Under the pieces are notes generated by a model. The model was not told the DNA's origin and did not search any database. It saw nothing but the letters and a program-made list of their open reading frames with translations. A stretch of DNA of 37,930 nucleotides from Batkoa obscura (Eukaryota; Entomophthoromycota; Entomophthoromycetes; Entomophthorales; Batkoaceae), in the NCBI GenBank assembly GCA_030770535.1, contig JASVEC010000168.1:1-37930 (forward strand). Reading direction: 5' to 3'. Every line of letters starts with the position of its first letter. Positions within the stretch are counted from its first letter, which is position 1. A program made the translations under genes and the position numbers. Shown one piece after another: positions 13,449 to 21,799 of the stretch.

Positions 13449-15072
13449 ATATATTTAAAAACAATTTTTCAGTAAAGGTAAAATTACTATCTCTCCAAAA
13501 ACCTTCACTATTAATACGATCTCCAGATTCGTATATTGAATATACAAGAGCTGGCATAACTTTTTTGAATCCTGATAATGAAAACGGTATAATTTCATTT
13601 TCTTTAATAAACATAAATTCGAGAATATTCTTTATATGCTTGGTATCTCTTTCTTTATCATTCTCGTTAGATGATCTAATAATATTGTATAACTGATCAA
13701 AAGCTAATTTATAAGCCTTTTCTTTGCCATCTACAGCAAATGTTTCTTGCAAGCTACTTGAACTGGCATTTTGATCTTTTAGACGTATAGTAGTTAATAT
13801 TCTCTTTTTAGTAATTAAATAATTTTCTGTAGCATCATAGCATCCATCAATACCTTGAATATAATCATCTCTTCCAAACATGCTACTACTAAAAGTAACT
13901 GAATATATGTCAAAATCTACGACCTCTTCTTGAAACTTAAAATAAATATCTAATGTAGTTATACGTCTCCTATACATTTCTTCATTTCTGAAATATACTT
14001 TATAATTTTTCTCTATTTCTATTTCGTACCATATGATATCATCTAGTATAGTATATATATACTGATGTGGTTGTTTACAATAAACGATAATATCTGTTTC
14101 GTGAAGAAACAATATAGATTTGATCATCGGAATACTAAATTCTATAGTATCTCCTACATTGTGAAACGAAGATAATGCTTTTTGTGTTAATGGGTTTACT
14201 ATATAATGAGAACTATTTAGTCTTTTAGCTGCATCATCTATATTTGTACTAATACCTTCAAGACCACGAGATAATCTCCTTTGAATATATCCGAACTCGG
14301 GAGTAATAATACCCATTGTAATAATATTTTGACGTGCAGATCTTACATGAAGAAAGAATTCATCGAATGTTAATCCTGAAAGATATGAATTATTACACAC
14401 ACCTGCTATTTTTCCTTCTAACATCTGTACACCTACCTTTTCAGTCATTTGGATTATATTATTTTTCGAACCCTTAGCTCCGCTATCTACTAATAATTCA
14501 CATATCTGCTTAAAATTATTAAGATCCATGGAAAATTCTCCAGGTAATATTTTTCTTGAAAGATAGGTTTCTAGTCTATAATCTTGTACATCATTAATAA
14601 TATTTGTACCGAAGTCTTTGTAGTATTCTTCGTTATTGGGTTTCATTAATTTGGATACTTCTTCTTTATGTGTTTTTGGTACAAATATATTCATTTCATC
14701 GCCATCAAAATCAGCATTAAATATTTTACATAATCTCGGATTAATTTTAATGGTTAAATCATTATGAAACTTTACTTTTAATCCTAACAAAGAACCTCTT
14801 GCTAAAGAAGGTTGACGATTAACTACTACAATATCATCTTCTTCCAATTGTAAATTATTCTTGAATGAAATAGGTAAACCTATATAAGTTTCATCATATT
14901 CTGGTCCTGGTGAAATGACTGAACGTCCACAAAAATTCACTCTTTTTCCTGTACAATATTCTCTAAATATACCCTCTTTGCCTTTAAGCTTTATGCTTGT
15001 AATATCTGTATCTAATCTTACATCCACGATTTTATCTTTTAATTGTTCTGGAATGGATGATATTTTATACAT
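13447..15072 (-). CDS. RPB1: DNA-directed RNA polymerase, largest subunit, catalytic and C-terminal parts (RPB1-like)
   Basis: Landmarks in order: GKEGIFREYCTGKRVNFCGR (31-50), NRQPSLARGSLLG, the invariant catalytic loop NADFDGDE (119-126) with Mg-binding D121, D123 and D125, DSGAKGSKNNIIQM (196-209), and the bridge-helix/trigger-loop region TFDEFFLHVRSARQNIITMG...FGYIQRRL (235-269). The end, DTKHIKNILEFMF...LSGFKK, matches the conserved C-terminal part. At 541 aa it starts just before the GKEG/GKRV block, so the N-terminal clamp region of cellular RPB1 (roughly 300 residues) is not encoded here, and there is no CTD repeat tail. Its ATG shares a base with the stop of the upstream 441-aa gene (TAATG). 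Yeast linear plasmids also carry split and rearranged RNA polymerase subunits. Weak promoter-like AGTTGAT at 15094-15100. Confidence 0.96.
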   Translation of the reverse strand: MYKISSIPEQLKDKIVDVRLDTDITSIKLKGKEGIFREYCTGKRVNFCGRSVISPGPEYDETYIGLPISFKNNLQLEEDDIVVVNRQPSLARGSLLGLKVKFHNDLTIKINPRLCKIFNADFDGDEMNIFVPKTHKEEVSKLMKPNNEEYYKDFGTNIINDVQDYRLETYLSRKILPGEFSMDLNNFKQICELLVDSGAKGSKNNIIQMTEKVGVQMLEGKIAGVCNNSYLSGLTFDEFFLHVRSARQNIITMGIITPEFGYIQRRLSRGLEGISTNIDDAAKRLNSSHYIVNPLTQKALSSFHNVGDTIEFSIPMIKSILFLHETDIIVYCKQPHQYIYTILDDIIWYEIEIEKNYKVYFRNEEMYRRRITTLDIYFKFQEEVVDFDIYSVTFSSSMFGRDDYIQGIDGCYDATENYLITKKRILTTIRLKDQNASSSSLQETFAVDGKEKAYKLAFDQLYNIIRSSNENDKERDTKHIKNILEFMFIKENEIIPFSLSGFKKVMPALVYSIYESGDRINSEGFWRDSNFTFTEKLFLNI

Positions 15073-16397
15073 TATAGTTCGTCATGAATGTATATCAACT
15101 TTGGTAATCTCTTTTGTAAACAATTTGGAGCTATAATCTCTTTCATATAATAATAATTAAAAAATGAAATACTATCTTTTATATTTCTAGATATTATTTT
15201 TCTTTTTACTTCAGGATGATAGTTCACATACTTTACGCGTATATTTTTAGGCTTCGAATTGATTAAATCATGAAGAAAGTATAAATCCAAGGTTTTGCTA
15301 TCTATGGGACATTCTGGAATATTTAAAAAGCTCCATGGATTATTATCTATGCTTAACCAATAATTTTCTAAATATTTTACAATAAAATGATTATTACGTG
15401 TTTTATTTCCTGGATACACTTCATCTGTTTCATATACTAATATATTTAGACCCACATTATATATTTTTTCATAGACGTCAATATAACTAATAAGATTATA
15501 GTTAATGTCTAACTTTTGTAAATTAATGTTATTTAGTTTTTTGAGCTTTTTAGACCTTGTAAATTTAGTGTTTTCGAAGTTTTCCTTATTATTTATATAT
15601 TTCCATGTGGCACTATCTTTAATTAGTCTATGGTCTTTATTATATGTGGTAACTACGTATTTATATTTGCTAGAATTTTCAAGGGCATTTAATTTAATAC
15701 CAACGAAATTATTCTCTTTATTAGCTATAAACCTTCTGTTTTCATATATTATACCTCTATATTTATTTTTAAATATGAATTCTTTATCAGAAATTACTTC
15801 AAAACAATCTTTTGGATACCATGTTACTTCTTGAGCTTTTCTTTGACATCCTATATTTCTAGAGTAATTACTTACAAATAAATCATCTTTTATACTAATA
15901 CTTTGTAATAGTGTTTCTTTGGCAACATCTAGATATTTAAAAGAATCAGTACTAACTTTTATATGATGTTTTCCTTTTTCTATTAATTTTATAATATTAT
16001 CTTTTATGTTTACGTTGTATACAGTACTTATATCTAAATATAAAATATAAATGTTTCCTAAAGGACTACGCAAGTAATCTTCAAATAATGGATACGATAT
16101 ATATTCTTGAAATGCTGAAATTTTAGATACGACTATAACATTATAAGGCAACACAATATACAATGTATTAAAAATAATTTTATTTGGTATTTTCTTAACT
16201 ATTATATCCCAGTCATATTCACTATTTAAAACAAAATTTTTATAACAATGACCATCAACATTCATGACCATATAATAAGATATAAAAACATTATGCTTAA
16301 TTGCGTAGTATAAATCATACATATCTAACAAATTATGATTGTATATAACTTTATTAGATATTATTATATTATTTAAAAAATAGTTTGGAAGTGGCAT
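15072..16397 (-). CDS. Unrecognised 441-aa protein directly upstream of RPB1
   Basis: I do not recognise any domain. It is rich in Tyr, Ile and Asn; there is no zinc motif, nucleotide-binding loop, signal peptide or clear membrane segment. The middle contains NIGCQRKAQEVTWYPKDCFE (about residues 181-200) and a later HFIVKYLENYWLSIDNNPW stretch. It is first in its unit and overlaps RPB1 by one base (TAATG). Because the RPB1 gene lacks the clamp region, this protein is a candidate to supply it as a separate chain, or to be a transcription initiation factor of the VETF type; both are inferences from context. Its promoter is an exact mirror of the capping-enzyme promoter, so the two units are probably expressed together. 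Confidence 0.88.
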   Translation of the reverse strand: MPLPNYFLNNIIISNKVIYNHNLLDMYDLYYAIKHNVFISYYMVMNVDGHCYKNFVLNSEYDWDIIVKKIPNKIIFNTLYIVLPYNVIVVSKISAFQEYISYPLFEDYLRSPLGNIYILYLDISTVYNVNIKDNIIKLIEKGKHHIKVSTDSFKYLDVAKETLLQSISIKDDLFVSNYSRNIGCQRKAQEVTWYPKDCFEVISDKEFIFKNKYRGIIYENRRFIANKENNFVGIKLNALENSSKYKYVVTTYNKDHRLIKDSATWKYINNKENFENTKFTRSKKLKKLNNINLQKLDINYNLISYIDVYEKIYNVGLNILVYETDEVYPGNKTRNNHFIVKYLENYWLSIDNNPWSFLNIPECPIDSKTLDLYFLHDLINSKPKNIRVKYVNYHPEVKRKIISRNIKDSISFFNYYYMKEIIAPNCLQKRLPKLIYIHDEL

Positions 16398-16403
16398 TTT
16401 GTT

Positions 16404-16458
16404 TTATGTTCGATAAATCCTCACCATTATTTACCTCATCAAATTGTTTTTCAGAAAA
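16404..16458 (-). promoter_or_regulatory. Promoter of the 441-aa/RPB1 unit, left arm of a perfect 55-bp inverted repeat
   Basis: Minus strand contains TTTTCTGAAAAACAATTTGA then TGAGGTAAATAATGGTGAGG; the ATTTGA box is at 16439-16444, about 42 bases from the ATG. Exactly mirrored at 16943-16997. Copy 2: 34721-34775. Confidence 0.7.
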
Positions 16459-16519
16459 TAAATAAAGTAATCATTTTTATTTATCAAGTAAATATTCAGT
16501 TAACATCAAGTAAAAATTT

Positions 16520-16685
16520 AGTTATGTAATCCTGGCAAAAGTTTCAAAAAAAATACAAAACCAAAATAAGTAGTTTTGAATCATTGATTCGATGGAATTG
16601 GATCCATTTTAAATCTATTTAATACATAATTTCTATTTACTTCTATTTTGTATTTTTTTGAAAGATCTCCCAGATTTACATAATT
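16520..16685 (-). repeat. Dispersed repeat, complete copy
   Basis: 166-bp core, TCCTGGCAAAAG arm first, CTCCCAGATTTACATAATT last. Copy 2: 34837-35002. Confidence 0.85.
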
Positions 16686-16715
16686 AAAATTTCAGTTGAC
16701 ATCAAGTAAAAATTT

Positions 16716-16881
16716 AGTTATGTAATCCTGGCAAAAGTTTCAAAAAAAATACAAAACCAAAATAAATAGAAATTATGTATTAAATAGATTTAGAATGGAT
16801 CCAATTCCATCGAATCAATGATTCAAAACTACTTATTTTGGTTTTGTATTTTTTTGAAAGATCTCCCAGATTTACATAATT
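16716..16881 (-). repeat. Dispersed repeat, complete copy with flipped interior
   Basis: The ends are in the same orientation as the neighbour at 16520, but the middle (GAAATTATGTATTAAATAGA ... GGATCC ... ACTACTTATTTTGG) runs the other way. Copy 2: 35033-35198. Confidence 0.85.
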
Positions 16882-16942
16882 AAAATTTCAGTTGACATCA
16901 AGTAAAAATTTAGTTGACAAATAAAAATAATTATTTTATTTG

Positions 16943-16997
16943 TTTTCTGAAAAACAATTTGATGAGGTAAATAATGGTGAGGATTTATCGAACATAA
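16943..16997 (+). promoter_or_regulatory. Promoter of the capping-enzyme unit, right arm of a perfect 55-bp inverted repeat
   Basis: TTTTCTGAAAAACAATTTGA followed by TGAGGTAAATAATGGTGAGG. The ATTTGA box (16957-16962) is 37 bases from the ATG. It resembles the ATNTGA box of yeast cytoplasmic plasmids. Copy 2: 35260-35314. Confidence 0.7.
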
Positions 16998-16998
16998 G

Positions 16999-18873
16999 AT
17001 GTCAGCAATAGATATTATCAATGTTTTAGGTTTTAATAATAAGTCGAAGATTAAAAATGAAAAATCTCTCCAGTCTAATGTGGAAATTGAATTAAGATTT
17101 ACTGTTACAAAAAATAAATTTATTAAAATTATAAATGAATTTAATATGATTAAGCAACCATTATCATCAGAGAAAATTTATTCTTTAAGAGATAATGTTA
17201 ATTATATAGTCTATGATAATATTAATTTACCTGTTATAAAAGAATCTATATTTCATTATTCTTTTAGATACTATAAAATATCATGTAGCCTAGAAACTAC
17301 ATGTCTAGATCCACATAAAATATATCCTTCAGATCTCACTTTATTACGTAATAAAGAAAGATACGAGTATAAGACTAAAGAATACTTAATGACAGCAACA
17401 AAAGTGCTTTCACGGTTCTTTGATGAAACAGTTAGAAATTCGTTTGAAATAGAATTTGAGTTCTATGAAAACATGACTGAAGAAACTTTAAATCTAATTA
17501 ATTCTTTATCAAACAAAGATACATTGCCAAGAGGTATTAGTAGAACGCTTAATAAACCCATTAATATGAACTTAAAAGATTTATGGACAATAAATTCAGG
17601 CTATTTATCCTTGAAGTTAGATGGCGAAAGAAAACATCTAGTATTAACACCTGAAGGAACACTATTTGTAGTTAATACTAATATTTATTATGCGCTAAAT
17701 AAAGATTTAATTGTAAACATTAAAGAACCCCTATCAATAGATTGCGAATTATTAGATACGGAATATTTTATGATAGATATAACTAACCGTAAAGACTTGG
17801 ATTTTATTGAAAGATATAATATACTAAAAGGTCTGAATATTCCAAATTGCAAAGTAAAAGAACAAATCTACTTCGACAACTACAATTGTATAGGGTTGAT
17901 TTATGATATGCTGAAAATTAAAGAGCCAAGAAACGATGGTGTAATAATAACATCTAAAGGAAAATATAATAATAATGTGTTTAGAATAAAACAGATATTG
18001 ACAACAGATGTAGGAGTAGATAAAAAACATAATGTATACGTAATGAAGGATAATAAAAGACACTACTTAGATTTTCAATTAAATGAAAAGGAAGGGATAT
18101 ATGAAATAAATAAGGATTTAAAAGTGTTAAGAAGAAGAAATGATAAGATTTATCCTAATAGCTATATGGCATATGTAAATAACAACTCTAAAAACATTAT
18201 TATCGAAGATATATTCAAAATACATAGATTTAATATCCTGAAGTTCATAAAATATTATCACAATGATATGAAAAGATTCGCGTTAGATTTCGTGTTTAAG
18301 AAATTAAAACATAAATTTAAATTATTGGATATAGGTTCAGGCAAAGGTTCTGATATCAATAAATGGCAGAAATATACGTCTCAGGTTACATGTATAAATA
18401 GTAAAGTCAATAACATCAATAATAATGAAAATTTAAGAAATAAATTAGTAACATCTAAATTTAAAAACGTAAATATACATAATTTGTTTTATGAGGATTT
18501 TATCTTAAATAATTCATTACAAGAAATAGATGCAGATTGCACGACGTGCTTCTTTACTATTAGCCATATAAAGAATTATAAATTCTTTACTGAATGGTTG
18601 ATAATTATAGGTCTAACTTCATTAAACGAATATAATGATAAACATTGGAACACTACTATAGTAGATGACAATACATTATTGGTTAATATAAAAAATACAT
18701 TAAATAATGTAAAAGAAACATTAGTCGATGTAAATTTATTTAGTAATTATGAACTAAAGTTTCGTAAAACCTTGGATTGTGGATGGTTATCTGAAAGTGA
18801 AAATAAATTATCATCGATGTATTCTTTATTTATATTTAAATTGATACCACAGATAAGTGTAAGTAATAAATAA
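16999..18873 (+). CDS. mRNA capping enzyme: triphosphatase, guanylyltransferase and N7-methyltransferase in one chain
   Basis: All three cap-forming activities in the order of poxvirus D1 and yeast linear-plasmid ORF3. Residues ~1-190 are the TTM-type RNA triphosphatase: E29-x-E31 in VEIELRF and the partner strand FEIEFEF (149-155). The guanylyltransferase follows, with KLDGER (nucleotidyl Lys K206), DCELLD (motif III), NDGVIITS (312-319, motif IV) and FRIKQILTTD (motif V). The methyltransferase begins at about 435, with SAM-binding LLDIGSGKGSD (442-452). At 624 aa it is compact beside vaccinia D1 (about 840). It would cap transcripts in the cytoplasm, where host capping is unavailable. The start fits a promoter 37 bases upstream; a short out-of-frame ATGG lies between. 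The stop overlaps the next ATG. Confidence 0.96.
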   Translation: MSAIDIINVLGFNNKSKIKNEKSLQSNVEIELRFTVTKNKFIKIINEFNMIKQPLSSEKIYSLRDNVNYIVYDNINLPVIKESIFHYSFRYYKISCSLETTCLDPHKIYPSDLTLLRNKERYEYKTKEYLMTATKVLSRFFDETVRNSFEIEFEFYENMTEETLNLINSLSNKDTLPRGISRTLNKPINMNLKDLWTINSGYLSLKLDGERKHLVLTPEGTLFVVNTNIYYALNKDLIVNIKEPLSIDCELLDTEYFMIDITNRKDLDFIERYNILKGLNIPNCKVKEQIYFDNYNCIGLIYDMLKIKEPRNDGVIITSKGKYNNNVFRIKQILTTDVGVDKKHNVYVMKDNKRHYLDFQLNEKEGIYEINKDLKVLRRRNDKIYPNSYMAYVNNNSKNIIIEDIFKIHRFNILKFIKYYHNDMKRFALDFVFKKLKHKFKLLDIGSGKGSDINKWQKYTSQVTCINSKVNNINNNENLRNKLVTSKFKNVNIHNLFYEDFILNNSLQEIDADCTTCFFTISHIKNYKFFTEWLIIIGLTSLNEYNDKHWNTTIVDDNTLLVNIKNTLNNVKETLVDVNLFSNYELKFRKTLDCGWLSESENKLSSMYSLFIFKLIPQISVSNK

Positions 18874-19502
18874 TGGAAGAATCAGCAATTATTAAACCTA
18901 ACGAGCTAGATATTTCGAAATTGTCTTTACGTTATCATGGAAAAGTGTTAACTGAGCCTGTTGAAATGTCAACTATTCTTGAATACATTGATATATTATA
19001 TGACAACAAACCTTTGATTATTAAATCTGAAAACAAATGTCTTATGAGATGTGAATGTCAAATTTATGATTCCAAAAATGGATATGTAAAAGATATTACT
19101 GAAGATTCTAAAAATGTAAGATTTTCTATTAAAAACATGCAAGGAATCAGAGAATTAGATTTAGCTTTGAAAGATATCATTGATAAATATATAAGAGTCA
19201 AAGGAAAAAAAGTAGATCTTAAGATTAGTGGTGATTGGATATCATGTCGTCCAAGATATCGTTTTGGTTCTTCTGAAATTAATACTATATTCTATCATTT
19301 GAAAAACGATTTACACTGGAAAGAAATGTTGGGTAGAGATATTGAATGTGTACCAGCTATTAATTATAACAGCTTAATGATAAGAAACAACCAAGCTAGT
19401 GTAAAACTAGTCTTACATACAACTATTGTTAAATTCAATGATTTAAAACCAGCATTTGATGAAAAAGAAATAGAAGATGCTCTACATATGTTAAATTTAT
19501 AA
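18873..19502 (+). CDS. Unrecognised 209-aa protein (copy 2)
   Basis: Identical to the protein at 556-1185; here it follows a complete capping-enzyme gene, with which it shares a TAATG stop-start overlap. Confidence 0.85.
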   Translation: MEESAIIKPNELDISKLSLRYHGKVLTEPVEMSTILEYIDILYDNKPLIIKSENKCLMRCECQIYDSKNGYVKDITEDSKNVRFSIKNMQGIRELDLALKDIIDKYIRVKGKKVDLKISGDWISCRPRYRFGSSEINTIFYHLKNDLHWKEMLGRDIECVPAINYNSLMIRNNQASVKLVLHTTIVKFNDLKPAFDEKEIEDALHMLNL

Positions 19503-20324
19503 TTTTCAAGGTTATAAAAAAAAATGATTATTTTATTTTTTTGTCAACTAAATTTTTACTTGATGTCAACTGAAATTTTAATTATGTAAATCTGGGAGAT
19601 CTTTCAAAAAAATACAAAATAGAAATAAATAGAAATTATGTATTAAATAGATTTAGAATGGATCCAATTCCATCGAATCAATGATTCAAAACTACTTATT
19701 TTGGTTTTGTATTTTTTTTGAAACTTTTGCCAGGATTACATAACTAAATTTTTACTTGATGTCAACTGAAATTTTAATTATGTAAATCTGGGAGATCTTT
19801 CAAAAAAATACAAAATAGAAATAAATAGAAATTATGTATTAAATAGATTTAGAATGGATCCAATTCCATCGAATCAATGATTCAAAACTACTTATTTTGG
19901 TTTTGTATTTTTTTTGAAACTTTTGCCAGGATTACATAACTAAATTTTTACTTGATGTCAACTGAATATTTACTTGATAAAAAATAAATAAACTAATCTA
20001 GATATTAAATAGAATTAATAATTCAAAACTAATCATTTTGGTTTTCTATTTTTTTGAAACTTTTGCCAGGATTACATAACTAAATTTTTACTTGATGTCA
20101 ACTGAATATTTACTTGATAAAAAAAATGATTACTTTATTTAACAAAAAAATAAATTAGCTATTTTTTTTTTAATAAATAAAAATGATTATTTTATTTGCC
20201 AACTAAAATTTTACTTGATAAATAAATTAGCTATTTTTTTTTAATAAATAAAAATGATTATTTTATTTGCCAACTAAAATTTTACTTGATAAATAAATTA
20301 GCTATTTTTTTTTAATAAATAAAA

Positions 20325-20873
20325 CTAGTACTTAAAACATTGCTTATCGAGGTATTCTTTATCTTCATCTGTCAAATCTTTAACACCATCTGGTTCAAGT
20401 TTATTGATACAAGTATAAGTATTATTTTTAAGTTTATAAATATAATTCTTATCATCAATAAAGTTCTCACCATATTCAGTTAAATCAGTAGGATTACAAA
20501 AGGTCTGATTAACATCTAATCCTTCCTTAGTTAATATCTCACGGGTTTTTAAATGATTAATGTGCATCTTACAGTACTTTGAATCTCCAAACTTTCTACG
20601 TGAACATTTCTTACCTGAATTTTCTCCTGATGATAATATTTGTGAACATTGATCTTCTGCTGAAACTTCTTTCTTCGATTTCTTTTTGGTACTTTTAGAA
20701 GAAGAAGTCTTATTGCTATCTTCATCTATAACTATTACCTTTAAAGGAGGAATAAGATCATTAACTAGCTTCTCAAGATCTATATCTGGTTGTTCTTTGA
20801 TTCTTTTAGCACATTCAATAAGACGTTTTCTTTCAATGTCTCTAAACAATACTGATAAGCTAAAATCAGACAT
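20325..20873 (-). CDS. 182-aa protein with CCCH zinc motif (copy 2)
   Basis: Identical to 2008-2556; zinc motif C76, C90, C101, H104. Confidence 0.85.
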   Translation of the reverse strand: MSDFSLSVLFRDIERKRLIECAKRIKEQPDIDLEKLVNDLIPPLKVIVIDEDSNKTSSSKSTKKKSKKEVSAEDQCSQILSSGENSGKKCSRRKFGDSKYCKMHINHLKTREILTKEGLDVNQTFCNPTDLTEYGENFIDDKNYIYKLKNNTYTCINKLEPDGVKDLTDEDKEYLDKQCFKY

Positions 20874-20893
20874 CTTTCTACTATCTATCGAAT

Positions 20894-21097
20894 TTAGTTT
20901 ATCAATTTAATATTATCGATAAATAAAAGATTACCACGGATTTGTATATCGGCACTAAATTTCTGTCCTGACTTAATATTTCTACTATTATAATTCTCAG
21001 TGTTATTTAATTTAAATATGCTAGGTAAGTACACGTCGAATATTTTATTATCGTCTTTTATGGTTAATTTGCGATGATTTACTTCTAATACTTCCAT
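20894..21097 (-). CDS. Unrecognised 67-aa protein (copy 2)
   Basis: Identical to 2577-2780; own ATTTGA box at 21122-21127. Confidence 0.7.
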   Translation of the reverse strand: MEVLEVNHRKLTIKDDNKIFDVYLPSIFKLNNTENYNSRNIKSGQKFSADIQIRGNLLFIDNIKLIN

Positions 21098-21121
21098 CCC
21101 TACACGTAGTAACTATTAGCG

Positions 21122-21415
21122 TCAAATAATTTTCTCAGTGAAATCACAAAATTTACACTTATAAAAGTTAGTAGCTCCCTCGTCTATCGACCTTAGTTGT
21201 ATTTGAAATGTATATATTCCTAATTCATTGCAATTATTGCATAAGGTTAAGTTTATATCACTAAAATCATCAGAATTATTATTATTGTTCAACCATATAT
21301 GTGATTGATTTCTAAAAACATATGACTTCATATCATCGTAATCTTTAAACTCTTCAAATGTCGGATAATCGCCCTTAAATAAAGGGTTTATCATATTATA
21401 CCACTTTTTTTCCAT
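21122..21415 (-). CDS. TFIIS/RPB9-like zinc-ribbon factor (copy 2)
   Basis: Identical to 2805-3098; C59-x2-C62, RSIDE hairpin, C87-x2-C90. Confidence 0.9.
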   Translation of the reverse strand: MEKKWYNMINPLFKGDYPTFEEFKDYDDMKSYVFRNQSHIWLNNNNNSDDFSDINLTLCNNCNELGIYTFQIQLRSIDEGATNFYKCKFCDFTEKII

Positions 21416-21799
21416 CTACTTTTTTTTATTGTCTCATCAAATTACTTTTCAGAAAATAAATAAAATAATCATTTTTATTTGTCAACTGAATATTTACTTG
21501 ATGTCAACTGAAATTTTAATTATGTAAATCTGGGAGATCTTTCAAAAAAATACAAAATAGAAATAAATAGAAATTATGTATTAAATAGATTTAAAATGGA
21601 TCCAATTCCATCGAATCAATGATTCAAAACTACTTATTTTGGTTTTGTATTTTTTTTGAAACTTTTGCCAGGATTACATAACTAAATTTTTACTTGATGT
21701 CAACTAAATGTTTACTTGATAAATAAAAATAATTACTTTATTTATTTTCTGAAAAGTAATTTGATGAGATAAATAATGGTGAATTAATTAGTAACGAAA

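Larger units (their letters stand above)
16398..16998. other. Divergent promoter region with two dispersed repeats
   Basis: Bounded by the 55-bp inverted promoter arms. Inside lie two complete dispersed repeats at 196-bp spacing. No gene. Copy 2: 34715-35315. Confidence 0.85.
1..18317. repeat. Unit copy 1 of the 18,317-bp element
   Basis: First complete period. The cut falls inside the capping enzyme gene, so its 3' part is at the left end and its 5' part at 16999-18317. The outermost bases differ slightly in homopolymer or single-base length from the internal copies, which is typical of thinly covered contig ends, so the left edge should not be trusted for reading frame. Confidence 0.9.

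Noticed and set aside
13418-13696. Small open frames opposite real genes (also at 2369, 4136, 9954, 10447, 10719, 14915, 15505, 17824)
   Set aside because: Each lies antisense within a recognised or well-supported gene, has low-complexity hydrophobic composition and shows no motif.
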